A stretch of DNA of 64,000 nucleotides from Aquimarina intermedia (GCF_008124785.1 NZ_VNHU01000011.1:1-64000); one strand, 5' to 3'; positions 36,937 to 45,999 are shown, numbered from the stretch's first letter. Notes: generated by a model from the sequence alone, not told the origin. Translations and numbers: made by a program.

Positions 36937-37716
36937 TTATAAAATTTTAGCAATGAAGAGATCAAACACTTCTACTAAAATTAATATGATAATGATCCAT
37001 TCTAAACGACTGCTTTCTCTATGATCCATGATATCTTTAAACAACTCAAGGTTTTCTTTAATAATCTCAATACGATCGTGGATATCACGATATCGGTCCT
37101 TCAGATCAAAGGTTTTTTTGAGATCTGAATCAAAACGGTTTAATTTTTCATCATCCCAGGTGAGATCATGGGAATCAAAAATATAGAGATTCTCGGATAT
37201 TTTGTTTTTGATATTTAGAATCTTACCTATGTAACGTTTTAACTTGTTTCCACTAATATCTAAGCGTCCTTTAGTCTCCAAATACATGGTATGTGCATTG
37301 GTATCATCCAACAACTCTTCGGTAATTTCGGCATAGCGATCGAGTGCCACCGATTGTGAAGTGTTGAGCATGATGAGTCGTAAAAAATCCTTATTGAATT
37401 CTCTCAACGTAATATTATCGTAGTGAACCACAGTTTCTGAAGACTCCATATGAACATCTATCTTTTCTACCAAATGTTTCTCCAACGGATTACGACAGAA
37501 GGGTAATAATTCCTCAACAATGCTATCTATAGCTTCTTGACTCGTATTAAAAAAGCAAATAACTCCGTATTTGAAAACATACACGTATTGTTCTGATTCG
37601 TTCTCAAAAAAGAGTTCATCGCGGTCAGAAAATAAAAGATTTCCCGAAAAAGATGCTCTTACCGATTTGATCGCAATATTATCTGCGATCTGCAAGGCAT
37701 ACACTACTTGTTTCAT
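36937..37716 (-). CDS. RMD1/DUF155-family membrane protein
   Basis: Protein of 259 residues. The family core YVYVFKYGVICFFNTSQEAID is at about 43-63. A helical region follows (RYAEITEELLDDTNAHTMYLE...LKRYIGKILNIKNKISENLYI), with the DLTWDDEKLNRFDSDLKKTFDLKDRY block. One C-terminal membrane helix (LEWIIIILILVEVFDLFI) ends it. Yeast relatives (Rmd1/Rmd8) sit in the mitochondrial membrane; the bacterial function is not known. It ends 5 bases from meaB (convergent). Confidence 0.9.
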   Translation of the reverse strand: MKQVVYALQIADNIAIKSVRASFSGNLLFSDRDELFFENESEQYVYVFKYGVICFFNTSQEAIDSIVEELLPFCRNPLEKHLVEKIDVHMESSETVVHYDNITLREFNKDFLRLIMLNTSQSVALDRYAEITEELLDDTNAHTMYLETKGRLDISGNKLKRYIGKILNIKNKISENLYIFDSHDLTWDDEKLNRFDSDLKKTFDLKDRYRDIHDRIEIIKENLELFKDIMDHRESSRLEWIIIILILVEVFDLFIAKIL

Positions 37717-37882
37717 GTGTATTCTGTTAATTATTTTTTTAAAAATACTTTCTAAACATCTTTAGCAATTCAATTCTTTGCTATTTGTTAAGTCAGGGAA
37801 TATAAATTTAAATCTTGATCTGTGTTGATAGGTCTGCTGAAGTTTTAGCACTTACCACACATCATCAATAGGTACCATTTTT

Positions 37883-37921
37883 AAACCATCTCATTTTTGT
37901 CTTAAGAATGAGATGGTTTTT
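37883..37921. terminator. hairpin terminator downstream of the polyamine operon
   Basis: AAACCATCTCATT pairs with AATGAGATGGTTT around an 11-base loop, about 20 bases after the stop of the last operon gene. The better T-run is on the plus strand, so termination of the leftward transcript is likely but not certain. Confidence 0.6.
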
Positions 37922-37938
37922 ATGATTTACAGCAAATA

Positions 37939-38226
37939 TTAATCATCCATATCTTCCATATCATCCATAGGCGTATTATCAACATCGGCCCCCATATCAT
38001 CATCGTTATCATCATCAAATGCCTCCATAGTATCGGCTAAACGTTTACTGATTTTTACAAGATAGATGGTATCCTCTGTACGCACCTCTACGGCCTCAAT
38101 GGTCTCATTATGCTGATTTTTGAAGGTGATCACATGTTCATCTCCATAGCCGTCAGGAAATTTTGCTACTAATAGTTCTAAAATACTTTGGTTAAGTTTT
38201 TTAAAGTCTACAATTACTCTCTTCAT
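37939..38226 (-). CDS. small acidic-tailed protein of the polyamine operon
   Basis: Protein of 95 residues from the ATG at 38226 (MKRVIVDFKKLNQSILELLV); 15 further upstream in-frame residues overlap the deoxyhypusine-synthase-like gene and look non-coding. A compact alpha/beta part of about 65 residues ends with YLVKISKRLADTME, then an Asp/Met-rich tail (DDDNDDDMGADV...). It is the last gene of the leftward unit with agmatinase. Function unknown; the acidic tail might interact with cationic polyamines or ribosomes, which is speculative. Confidence 0.82.
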   Translation of the reverse strand: MKRVIVDFKKLNQSILELLVAKFPDGYGDEHVITFKNQHNETIEAVEVRTEDTIYLVKISKRLADTMEAFDDDNDDDMGADVDNTPMDDMEDMDD

Positions 38227-38248
38227 GGTGTACGCTGGTTTTTTTCGT

Positions 38249-39229
38249 TTACATATCAAGGATATACGCAAATAGTAAAGGGGCTACTATCGTTGCATCA
38301 CTTTCAATTATAAATTTTGGGGTGTCTATGTCTAATTTACCCCACGTGATTTTTTCGTTGGGTACTGCTCCAGAATACGATCCATAACTTGTTGTGGAAT
38401 CGGATATCTGACAAAAGTAGCTCCAGAAAGGCGTATCAGGTCGCTCCATATCCTGGTACAACATTGGCACTACACAGATGGGAAAATCTCCTGCGATTCC
38501 GCCACCTATCTGGAAAAATCCAATACCATTCTTAGAGTTATCTGTATACCAGTCTGCCAAGAAGGTCATATATTCTATCCCGGACTTCATGGTGCTCGCC
38601 TTTAGTTCACCTTTGAGTACGTAGGACGCAAAAATATTACCCATGGTACTATCCTCCCAACCCGGTACTACTATTGGTAGATTTTTCTCTGCCGCTGCAT
38701 ACATCCATGAATCTTTAATATCAATCTCATAGTATTGTTCTAAAACTCCGGACAATAACATTTTGTACATAAACTCATGCGGAAAATAGCGTTCTCCTTT
38801 ATCTTCAGCATCTTTCCAGATTTTAAAAATATGTTCTTGTAAACGTCTAAAGGCTTCTTCTTCAGGAATACAGGTATCTGTGACACGGTTCAATCCTTTT
38901 TCCAATAATTCCCATTCATCTTTTGGGGTAAGATCACGATAGTTAGGAACACGCTTATAATGCGAATGTGCTACCAAGTTCATGATATCTTCTTCAAGGT
39001 TGGCACCCGTACAGGAGATAATTTGCACTTTATCCTGACGAATCATTTCAGAAAATATTTTACCTAATTCTGCAGTACTCATAGCTCCTGCCAGAGACAC
39101 TAACATTTTAGCTCCGCCGGCCAACTGCTCTTCATACGCCTTGGCTGCATCTACGATCGCCGCTGCATTAAAGTGTAAATAATATTTTTCTATAAAATTA
39201 GAAATGGCACCTTTAGTCTTCATCGTCAT
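38249..39229 (-). CDS. deoxyhypusine-synthase-like enzyme (probable polyamine synthase)
   Basis: Member of the deoxyhypusine synthase fold, 326 residues. Matching blocks are LVSLAGAMSTAELGKIFSEMI, SCTGANLEEDIMNLVAHSHY (NAD site), VVPGWEDSTMGNIF, and SYGSYSGAVPNEKITWGKL for the eukaryotic GSDSGARPDEAVSWGKI. The catalytic-lysine block GGGxxKHH reads GGGIAGDF (242-249), so the lysine position (human K329) is Gly247. Bacteria have no eIF5A substrate. With arginine decarboxylase and agmatinase upstream, and homospermidine known as a major polyamine of many flavobacteria, it probably transfers an aminobutyl group to a polyamine. It overlaps speB by 17 bases. Confidence 0.9.
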   Translation of the reverse strand: MTMKTKGAISNFIEKYYLHFNAAAIVDAAKAYEEQLAGGAKMLVSLAGAMSTAELGKIFSEMIRQDKVQIISCTGANLEEDIMNLVAHSHYKRVPNYRDLTPKDEWELLEKGLNRVTDTCIPEEEAFRRLQEHIFKIWKDAEDKGERYFPHEFMYKMLLSGVLEQYYEIDIKDSWMYAAAEKNLPIVVPGWEDSTMGNIFASYVLKGELKASTMKSGIEYMTFLADWYTDNSKNGIGFFQIGGGIAGDFPICVVPMLYQDMERPDTPFWSYFCQISDSTTSYGSYSGAVPNEKITWGKLDIDTPKFIIESDATIVAPLLFAYILDM

Positions 39230-40151
39230 GTAAGTTTAATTTTTTTGTTTTTGAGTCATTTGCATTGATTTGTGCGCCTTCATATTCATTACCTGCTTCT
39301 GCACCTGCAAACTTATAACTCAACATTTTGTAATATAGCTTTGCAGCTAAAAAGTCTGATGATTTATCAATCTTGTTCGGACATAACTCTACGATATCAA
39401 ATCCGACAACATTTTTCTCTTTAAAAACTGTTTGTAAAAACTCTAAGGTTTCATACCAAAACAATCCGCCCGGTTCCGGTGTTCCTGTGGAAGAAAGAAT
39501 TGAAGGATCCAAAGCATCCAGATCAAAGGTGATAAAAACATTATCTGTCATTTGATCCACAGCACTATCCATCCAATACTCATCGGTGGCCATTTCATGA
39601 GCAAAATAGGTCTTTTCCTCATTCATAACAGTTTTCTCCAAAACATCCATACTACGAATCCCTACCTGAATAAGGTTTGTTTTTTGACTTGCTTCATATA
39701 CTGCGCAGGCGTGATTACAGGTTGATCCTTCATACTCCGGTCTCAAATCTGCATGTGCATCGATGTGTAATACTGTAAGGTTATCAAAGCATTCATCAAA
39801 GGCACGAATGGTACCTATTGAGATGGAATGTTCACCCCCGAATAGCGTAACAAATTTGTTTCGGGTAATGTACTTTTTGGTCGCTTTGTGCACCGCATCT
39901 ACCATCGCTTCCGGTGAAGCATTTTCAGTAATTGGGTCTGCTAGATAAATCCCGTGCTTATACACTTCGCTGTCTGTTTCGATGTCGTAGAGCTCCATGT
40001 TTTCTGAGGCGTCCAAAAACGCTTCAGGTCCCTTGTCTGCTCCTTTTTGCCAAGTACTGGTACCGTCATAAGGAACTGGAATTAATACAACCTTCGAACT
40101 TTCTAGTTTTGCATACTGGTCAGGTATACCCGCATAGTTTTTAGTATTCAC
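39213..40151 (-). CDS. speB: agmatinase
   Basis: Mn-dependent ureohydrolase of 312 residues that converts agmatine to putrescine and urea. The metal ligands are visible: GGEHSISIG, HIDAHADLRPEYEGSTCNHAC and FDLDALDPSI. A TGTPEPGGLFWYETLE block follows, as in agmatinases. It lies downstream of the arginine decarboxylase (55-base gap) and overlaps the deoxyhypusine-synthase-like gene. The operon therefore runs arginine to agmatine to putrescine and on to a larger polyamine. Confidence 0.93.
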   Translation of the reverse strand: MNTKNYAGIPDQYAKLESSKVVLIPVPYDGTSTWQKGADKGPEAFLDASENMELYDIETDSEVYKHGIYLADPITENASPEAMVDAVHKATKKYITRNKFVTLFGGEHSISIGTIRAFDECFDNLTVLHIDAHADLRPEYEGSTCNHACAVYEASQKTNLIQVGIRSMDVLEKTVMNEEKTYFAHEMATDEYWMDSAVDQMTDNVFITFDLDALDPSILSSTGTPEPGGLFWYETLEFLQTVFKEKNVVGFDIVELCPNKIDKSSDFLAAKLYYKMLSYKFAGAEAGNEYEGAQINANDSKTKKLNLHDDED

Positions 40152-40206
40152 TTTCTTAAAGATTTATGTATTAGTTTTTTTAAAATTACTATTTATTACT
40201 GAATAA

Positions 40207-41607
40207 TCAGGAGTTGTTGTATCCTAAAATTTTAAGTAGGTCTTCACTTTTTTGTTGTTCACTAAAAAGGGTCGTCACTAGCTCTCCATCTTCGTTCTTA
40301 TCAATCAAAATATGTTTAGGTTGCGGAATCAAACAATGCTGTAAACCACCAAAACCTCCGATTGTTTCCTGATATGCACCGGTATTAAAGAATCCGATAT
40401 ACAAGGGTTTATCTTTTTTATATTTTGGAAGGTAAATCGCATTCATATGCTGCTCACTATTATAATAATCATCACTATCACAGGTGAGACCGCCTAAAAG
40501 CACACGCTCATACTCTTCATTCCATCGGTTCACTGCCAACATCACAAAACGTTTGTTAATTGCCCAGGTATCCGGTAGCGTGGTGATAAAAGACGAATTG
40601 ATCATATTCCATTTTTCACGATCGTTTTGCTGCTTTTGATACAATACTTCATATATGGCTCCGCCGCTTTCTCCTACGGTAAAGCTTCCGAACTCGGTAA
40701 AAATATTAGGTACCGGAACTTTTGCTTCCGCGCAAGCGATATTAATTTGATTAATAATCTCATCAATCATATACTGATAATCATACTCAAATGCCAAGGA
40801 GTTTTTGATAGGAAAACCGCCTCCAATATTAAGACTATCCAAACTTGGACATTCCTTTTTTAATCGAATATAGGCCTTTAAACATTTCAATAATTCATTC
40901 CAGTAATAGGCCGTATCACGAATCCCGGTATTGATAAAGAAATGTAGCATCTTTAACTCTACCTGTTCATTATCTTTTACCTGACGGTTGTAAAAAGGTA
41001 CAATGTTTTTATAGCCGATCCCTAAACGTGAGGTATAGAACTCAAACTTTGGCTCTTCTTCTGATGCAATACGGATTCCGATCTGGTACTTGCCGTCAAT
41101 CGACTCTGACAACAATTCTAATTCTTCATAATTATCAATAATCGGAATACAGTTGTTGTGCCCTTCATTAATCAATCGCGCAATATTTTGCACATATTGC
41201 TCTCGTTTAAACCCATTACAAATTACATAGGTATCGTTAGTTATCTTTCCTTTGGCCTTTAATTTTTCAACAATGTCAATATCAAACGCCGAAGAGGTCT
41301 CGATATGCACATCATTTTTAAGTACTTCGTTCAGTACATGATTAAAGTGAGAGCTTTTAGTACAATAACAGTAATTGTAGTTGCCTTGATACTGATTCTT
41401 TTCGATAGCATTGGCAAACCATTGTTTGGCTCTATTAATATTTTCTGAAATTTTTGGCAAATAGGTGAACTTAAGCGGTCCGCCGTATTGCTCGACTAAT
41501 TTCATTAAATCGATATCGTGAAAAGTTAAGGTATTGCCTTTAAGGTTGAATTCTTCTTGTGGAAAATAAAAGGATTGATCTATTAAATCTATGTATTTAG
41601 TATTCAT
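40207..41607 (-). CDS. speA: arginine decarboxylase, PLP-dependent fold III
   Basis: Alanine-racemase-fold decarboxylase of 466 residues. The PLP lysine is expected in NYNYCYCTKSSHFNHVL. GIRIASEEEP, NIGGGFPIKN, the FTEFGSFTVGESGGAIYEV block (PLP phosphate site) and GLTCDSDDYY with its catalytic Cys follow. It is shorter than E. coli SpeA (about 660 aa) but matches the Bacteroidota form. First gene of the polyamine operon; agmatinase next to it supports arginine over ornithine, lysine or diaminopimelate as substrate. Confidence 0.9.
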   Translation of the reverse strand: MNTKYIDLIDQSFYFPQEEFNLKGNTLTFHDIDLMKLVEQYGGPLKFTYLPKISENINRAKQWFANAIEKNQYQGNYNYCYCTKSSHFNHVLNEVLKNDVHIETSSAFDIDIVEKLKAKGKITNDTYVICNGFKREQYVQNIARLINEGHNNCIPIIDNYEELELLSESIDGKYQIGIRIASEEEPKFEFYTSRLGIGYKNIVPFYNRQVKDNEQVELKMLHFFINTGIRDTAYYWNELLKCLKAYIRLKKECPSLDSLNIGGGFPIKNSLAFEYDYQYMIDEIINQINIACAEAKVPVPNIFTEFGSFTVGESGGAIYEVLYQKQQNDREKWNMINSSFITTLPDTWAINKRFVMLAVNRWNEEYERVLLGGLTCDSDDYYNSEQHMNAIYLPKYKKDKPLYIGFFNTGAYQETIGGFGGLQHCLIPQPKHILIDKNEDGELVTTLFSEQQKSEDLLKILGYNNS

Positions 41608-42144
41608 TCGTTTACTGCGGTTTTGTTTTCAATACTACTAATTATAAGTAGCGAAAACATATATTGAGTTATAAAATAATCTTAAAATATTGTGGATAAG
41701 CCATGAATCATGAGCTACGTTGCAATCTTACATGTTGTAAAAAGGAATTGTCTTGCCCAATTAAACGCGGATACGCTTGGCAGTAGTCGGAATGAAAAAG
41801 TATTCATGCTGACTTGATAAGATACTAAGAAGTGAAGTAAGCTTTAAGTTTGGGTCGATTATCCAATAAACACTTTCTGAGAGTAACTTCCTCTCTCTCA
41901 TAAGTCCCAAGGTAAAAACACTTGTCATGATGCTCAGCTTAATGCTGCTGCAATGGTAAATAAAAAAATTGATTCTCAATACCATTTAAAATTAAAAAAA
42001 TAATAATTTTTATAATTGCTCAACTCCGCTGCGTATATTTAAGACTTGTAAACGCTACTCGCGTCATTATTAGAGCGCTTTATCTCTGTACTAAGGATAC
42101 TTAAAACATATTTTATAACACCTTACACCGCTTAACCACATCGT
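41608..42144. other. interval between the polyamine operon and the BCCT gene
   Basis: 537 bases that must hold two divergent promoters. Near 41630 the minus strand has TAGTATTG, a 7/8 -7 box for speA without a good -33. Only one low-confidence ORF (41761-41985, minus) is present. I find no tRNA and no clear terminator. Confidence 0.4.
41761..41985 (-). CDS. doubtful ORF or gene remnant
   Basis: ORF of 74 codons. The part from MTSVFTLGLMRERKLLSESV to the end (YFFIPTTAKRIRV) has protein-like composition, but it matches nothing I recognise. It could be a decayed gene in this intergenic region or a chance frame. Confidence 0.2.
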   Translation of the reverse strand: MVLRINFFIYHCSSIKLSIMTSVFTLGLMRERKLLSESVYWIIDPNLKLTSLLSILSSQHEYFFIPTTAKRIRV

Positions 42145-43647
42145 ATGTCCTATTCTTTAGCTAACAATAAACTACTATACCTTTCTTTAGCACTGTTACT
42201 TTTCTTTTCCTTTTTTCTCTATGCCTTTACGCTGGAAACCTATACGATCATCGAGGAGTTCTCGGTTACAGTACGAGTTTGGTTTGGTCGGTTTTATTTG
42301 TGGTTGGGACTGGGATGCGTGTTGCTGTTAGTGCTTTTAGCGATTTCCCGATGGGGAAGCAAACGTTTAGGCACTCCCGAGGAACGCCCCGAATTCTCCC
42401 GACTGGCATGGATCTCGATGTTATACAGCGCAGGGATGGGAGCCGGTATCTTACTACGTGCCGTACAAGAACCCGTATATATGAAACTGAATCCCCCGAT
42501 AGCCAACGGTGCGCCGGATGCTACCGTAGCGCTTGAATATACGTTTTATCAATGGGGACTGACTGCCTGGGCCTTTTATGCGGTTTTTGCCATTGCTATT
42601 GGATATTATCTCTTTGTGCGAAATAAAAAAGCCTTACCCAGTACTGCTTTTACGGCGCTGACTGATATGATTACCACCAAGCGCGTGCAACGCGGTGTGT
42701 TGGGCAGTATTGATATATTGGCAATACTCACTACTGTTTTTGGATTGGTTGCGGCTATCGGACTTGGGACTACTCAGATTCAAGGCGGACTTAAACATTT
42801 ATTGGGTTATGAATTTACTATAGGCGGAACGATCGCCATCTTATTACTTATCTCCGTACTCGGCGCTACCTCGGTATTGTTAGGGATGCAACGTGGAATT
42901 AAAGTGATCTCTACCTGGAATATTTATATCACCGTGGCTTTACTCCTCTTTGTTTTTGTACAAAGTGATATTCCTGCTATTGCTACCCGTTTTGGCAGCG
43001 CGTTTTATCACTATCTCGTCGATTTCATTCCGTTGAGTCTCGCTATGGGACCTTATAATCCCGGGGAAGCTTTTTTAACCGACTGGACCTATTACTACTG
43101 GGCCTTTTGGTTAGCATGGGCTCCGTTTACCGGTATTTTTATTGCTCGGATTTCGCGTGGTCGTACGCTACGCGAACTTATCATTGGCGTACTGCTTGTC
43201 CCCTCGCTGGGAACTTTCTTTTGGTTTACGGTGTTTGGCGAGTCTGCCTTTGATTTAATAGCCGCTGCCGGGAGTTATGACGGACAGTTTGATAATGTAT
43301 TTAGTTCGATCTTTGTATTTTTTGAAAGCTATCCCTATCAAGGGCTGATCAATACCATTACCGTACTGTTACTGGTCAGTTTTTTAGTGACTTCGCTGGA
43401 TTCTGCCATTTTTGTATTGAGTATGTTTACCGATAAAGGCACTCCCGAACCCTCAAAACGGCATCGTTTGTTATGGAGTATCATTCTGACTATTTTTTCT
43501 ATCGGGATTTTACTACTGGGCAACGCCAAAGCCGATATCAATGTACTAATTGCCATGCAAAAGCTATTGATTATCACTTCGCTGCCTTTTGCGCTATTGA
43601 TGGTGGTGATGATTGGGTTGTTTATTAGGGATTTCGCTAAAAAATAA
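42145..43647 (+). CDS. BCCT-family betaine/choline/carnitine transporter
   Basis: Twelve-helix secondary transporter of 500 residues for a quaternary-ammonium compound, probably osmoprotectant uptake. Family marks are SMLYSAGMGAGILLRAVQEP, HWG-like YQWGLTAWAFYAVFAIAIGYY, and TDWTYYYWAFWLAWAPFTGIFIARISRGRT, which holds the conserved Trp box. The C-terminal tail is very short, so the osmosensing domain of BetP is absent. By eye the gene is richer in G+C than its surroundings, a possible sign of transfer. No betaine-metabolism gene is adjacent. Confidence 0.93.
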   Translation: MSYSLANNKLLYLSLALLLFFSFFLYAFTLETYTIIEEFSVTVRVWFGRFYLWLGLGCVLLLVLLAISRWGSKRLGTPEERPEFSRLAWISMLYSAGMGAGILLRAVQEPVYMKLNPPIANGAPDATVALEYTFYQWGLTAWAFYAVFAIAIGYYLFVRNKKALPSTAFTALTDMITTKRVQRGVLGSIDILAILTTVFGLVAAIGLGTTQIQGGLKHLLGYEFTIGGTIAILLLISVLGATSVLLGMQRGIKVISTWNIYITVALLLFVFVQSDIPAIATRFGSAFYHYLVDFIPLSLAMGPYNPGEAFLTDWTYYYWAFWLAWAPFTGIFIARISRGRTLRELIIGVLLVPSLGTFFWFTVFGESAFDLIAAAGSYDGQFDNVFSSIFVFFESYPYQGLINTITVLLLVSFLVTSLDSAIFVLSMFTDKGTPEPSKRHRLLWSIILTIFSIGILLLGNAKADINVLIAMQKLLIITSLPFALLMVVMIGLFIRDFAKK

Positions 43648-43783
43648 AGATTTGTGGAAGTACTTGGGAAGGAGAATTGAAAAGACTTGAGAATATAGAG
43701 AAGAGAGATTAGACTTTTTTTAAAGTACTGTTACGTAAAAATACTATGCTGCGAAGTTAGGGGAGTTTGTAGTGCGGGGGAAA

Positions 43784-43993
43784 TTAAATCCAGGAGTAAG
43801 CAAATTCCAAATCAATTGATGTTTCTTTCTCTATAATCCGAAAAGTCCAAATGGTTTCATAGAATTCTTCAGGTCTATATTCAGTTTTATCTGCATACCA
43901 ATCATAATAATCATTCTCAAATAGTTCTTCCACAATATCTCTAACCTGAGCTGCTGAAAAGTTTTTAAAGCTTACCGTTACTATCTCCCCCAT
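43784..43993 (-). CDS. small acidic hypothetical protein
   Basis: Protein of 69 residues (VTVSFKNFSAAQVRDIVEELFENDYYDWYADKTEY...), with an alpha/beta pattern and many aromatic residues, no signal or membrane segment. Overlaps the upstream lipoprotein gene by 13 bases and so is probably co-transcribed with it. Not recognised. Confidence 0.6.
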   Translation of the reverse strand: MGEIVTVSFKNFSAAQVRDIVEELFENDYYDWYADKTEYRPEEFYETIWTFRIIEKETSIDLEFAYSWI

Positions 43994-44316
43994 TCGTTAC
44001 ATTCTTGTTGATGTGCAAAAGAATGTCCTTCTTTAAACGAAATTATATAACCACAAATCACATCTTCCGTACCATTAGCAAGCATCCAATCTGGTTTTTT
44101 CAAAAAGGTGGAATCTTGAATTCTAGTGTATTTAACAGATAGATATTCCAACATTTTAATTTCGGGAGCATCAATCTCAGTCATTTCAACCAAAGTCTCT
44201 ACTTTTCTGAAAGGATTCTTTACGGTGTCTTCTACTGTTACCTCTACTGTTACCTCTTTTGATTTTTTTTGACAGCTTGACAGTATTAAAGCTATAAGAA
44301 TCAAGATATTTTTCAT
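43981..44316 (-). CDS. small putative lipoprotein
   Basis: Protein of 111 residues from the ATG at 44316 (MKNILILIALILSSCQKK) with a clear lipobox, LSSC. The longer frame to 44373 would place 19 unrelated residues before the signal peptide. The mature part has a Glu/Val-rich stretch (EVTVEVTVEDTV) and then a small domain with DWMLANGTEDVICGYI. No family recognised. Confidence 0.7.
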   Translation of the reverse strand: MKNILILIALILSSCQKKSKEVTVEVTVEDTVKNPFRKVETLVEMTEIDAPEIKMLEYLSVKYTRIQDSTFLKKPDWMLANGTEDVICGYIISFKEGHSFAHQQECNEWGR

Positions 44317-44382
44317 TGAGGTATTTCTTAAATTATTTCTTAACCAGACTTTGCACAAGGAATGACTATACAAGTTACTTTG

Positions 44383-44682
44383 TCAACTCGCCCAAATTAA
44401 AAATTTAATGAGCCCAATCAATATCAGTGTATATAAAATGCCATAAAAAATCAGCTCTTTTTTTCTATCTGATCTAGCTCGTCCTTTAATCTGCTTTTTT
44501 ATTTTATTTAATTTTTTCTCTGAAACGACTTTAAAGTTTGTGTGATTCTTTGTTTCCCTTGAACTTGTTGAAGTAATTTCTCTATTGTTTCCTTTAAATT
44601 TAGTTCTGCTTGATGATCTCTGTGATCGGTTTTGTTTCATCCGATTTATCATATCTTGTACATGTCCAGCTCCAAAACTCAT
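44383..44682 (-). CDS. conserved flavobacterial protein with C-terminal membrane anchor
   Basis: Protein of 99 residues starting MSFGAGHVQDMINRMKQNR, an N-terminal signature I have seen in many Flavobacteriaceae proteins of unknown function. A basic Ser/Arg/Lys-rich middle (RARSDRKKEL) leads into one C-terminal membrane helix (IFYGILYTLILIGLIKFLIW). The tail-anchored layout with a basic head suggests membrane-tethered nucleic-acid or ribosome contact, which is inference. Confidence 0.75.
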   Translation of the reverse strand: MSFGAGHVQDMINRMKQNRSQRSSSRTKFKGNNREITSTSSRETKNHTNFKVVSEKKLNKIKKQIKGRARSDRKKELIFYGILYTLILIGLIKFLIWAS

Positions 44683-44748
44683 TCAAAATCAAATTTAGAT
44701 GTAATACTATTTTAATACTTGCACGAATCGTATTTATATAAAACCAGA

Positions 44749-44795
44749 TGCGTGTGCAAGCATCTAAGTTAGCAAATAAAAATCGAATTAGAACT
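44749..44795. repeat. spacer repeat, copy A
   Basis: The stretch containing GCATCTAAGTTAGCAAATA and then CGAATTAGAA is closely similar to 48604-48650. Both copies sit between leftward genes of unknown function. Confidence 0.65.
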
Positions 44796-44859
44796 TTTAA
44801 GAACTGAGCTGTAACTTTTGATAGGAGTCGTTGTTCACCTGTCACTTTTATTATTTTTT

Positions 44860-45333
44860 TCACCAACTCAAGCAGAAACTGTTTTCTCCATCTTCTCGGT
44901 CAATTTGTATCGAGCCTGCTTCTGCCCCATAGGTCCAATGTGCGGTAAAATTTAGTTTAATCGGATCAGTATCTTTTGTGACTTCTACACTACTTATTTT
45001 CCAAATTCTGGTTGATTCGTATCCTTTAGTGTTTCGGGTATCGGTATCCAACCTCCATTTGACGTTTCCATTTTCAACTAAAGTGAATATAGGAGAGAGA
45101 GTGTCGTTTCGATTTTCCAATATTAATGTTCCGTTATCCGATACTTCAAAGCGTTCTGTATTTGTTGTCAATTCAACTGGATCAATCAAAACAGCTTTAA
45201 ATGGTCCGTCATCCATTCCACAACCGCTACCAAATGAATAGAGTACATAACCTACAAATCCAACATATCCTATTATACCGAATCCAATAACGACAAAAGT
45301 CCAGATTAATATTTGTTTAGTGATTTTCTTCAT
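44860..45333 (-). CDS. hypothetical membrane-anchored protein
   Basis: Protein of 157 residues with an N-terminal membrane helix (ILIWTFVVIGFGIIGYVGFVGYVLY) followed by a Gly/Ser/Cys spacer (SFGSGCGMDDGPFK). The beta-rich outer domain has GTLILENRNDTLSPIF and VKWRLDTDTRN. Two cysteines (SGCGM and SFCLSW) could form a disulphide. Not recognised; one of a run of leftward genes separated by repeats. Confidence 0.65.
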   Translation of the reverse strand: MKKITKQILIWTFVVIGFGIIGYVGFVGYVLYSFGSGCGMDDGPFKAVLIDPVELTTNTERFEVSDNGTLILENRNDTLSPIFTLVENGNVKWRLDTDTRNTKGYESTRIWKISSVEVTKDTDPIKLNFTAHWTYGAEAGSIQIDREDGENSFCLSW

Positions 45334-45434
45334 TGATAAAATATCTATTATCGGGTTTCTATAATATTAATTACTTTGCTTAAGCATCTCCCTAATTTGT
45401 TAAAAAGAATTATACAGTGTTGTTCACAGCATTT

Positions 45435-45956
45435 TTAGATCCATTTTCTCATTAATTCATTTAATCCTAGTAAAATCCCATCGTAGTAATTTCCATTTTT
45501 AAATTCGGGAATCATATTCTCTTCGATTACTTTTTTACAAAATTCGTCAGATAAATAAAGGTTTTTGGTTTTTTCAGTTGTTGATATCCTTACTTTTTTC
45601 AATGATTTGCTCAACGCAAGCGTAAGTCCATTTCCATTATTGTTTCTTCCAACATTCCAATTTTCCGACACTATGATTACATATTGGTCAAATTCAGTAT
45701 TTATTGGAATTGAATCTATGGTTATTATAGCAATTTCACGGAATGAGGTTTTTTTATAATAAGACAGGAGTTTAGTTAGTTGAGTTTTTTCTTCTTCTGT
45801 GAAAATATTTTCAAAATCATTTACTAAACCAATTTGTTTAGGATATTCCGATACAATTAGTTCAGATTTTGGATTGTCCGTTTGGGCTTCCACTTTTGCT
45901 GTTTTGCAATAGAGGAAAGTCAAAATCAATATTAATAAAGTATTTCGGATTGTCAT
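45435..45956 (-). CDS. TPM-domain protein
   Basis: Protein of 173 residues with a signal peptide or anchor (LLILILTFLYCKTAKVEAQ). The TPM domain follows: IGLVNDFENIFTEEEKTQL, then FREIAIITIDSIPI and NWNVGRNNNGNGLTLALS. TPM proteins occur as periplasmic or membrane-attached proteins, some with phosphatase activity in plant relatives. Function here unknown. Confidence 0.85.
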   Translation of the reverse strand: MTIRNTLLILILTFLYCKTAKVEAQTDNPKSELIVSEYPKQIGLVNDFENIFTEEEKTQLTKLLSYYKKTSFREIAIITIDSIPINTEFDQYVIIVSENWNVGRNNNGNGLTLALSKSLKKVRISTTEKTKNLYLSDEFCKKVIEENMIPEFKNGNYYDGILLGLNELMRKWI

Positions 45957-45999
45957 TTTTATTAATTGTGTCTAACGGTCTTATAAGAATAATGGTGGT

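Noticed and set aside
42001..42144. Possible tRNA or riboswitch before the BCCT gene
   Set aside because: No TPsiC-like word, cloverleaf or known aptamer core could be found by eye.
44600..44866. 88-codon minus-strand ORF
   Set aside because: It overlaps the conserved MSFGAGHVQD protein gene in another frame and runs through the non-coding spacer repeat.
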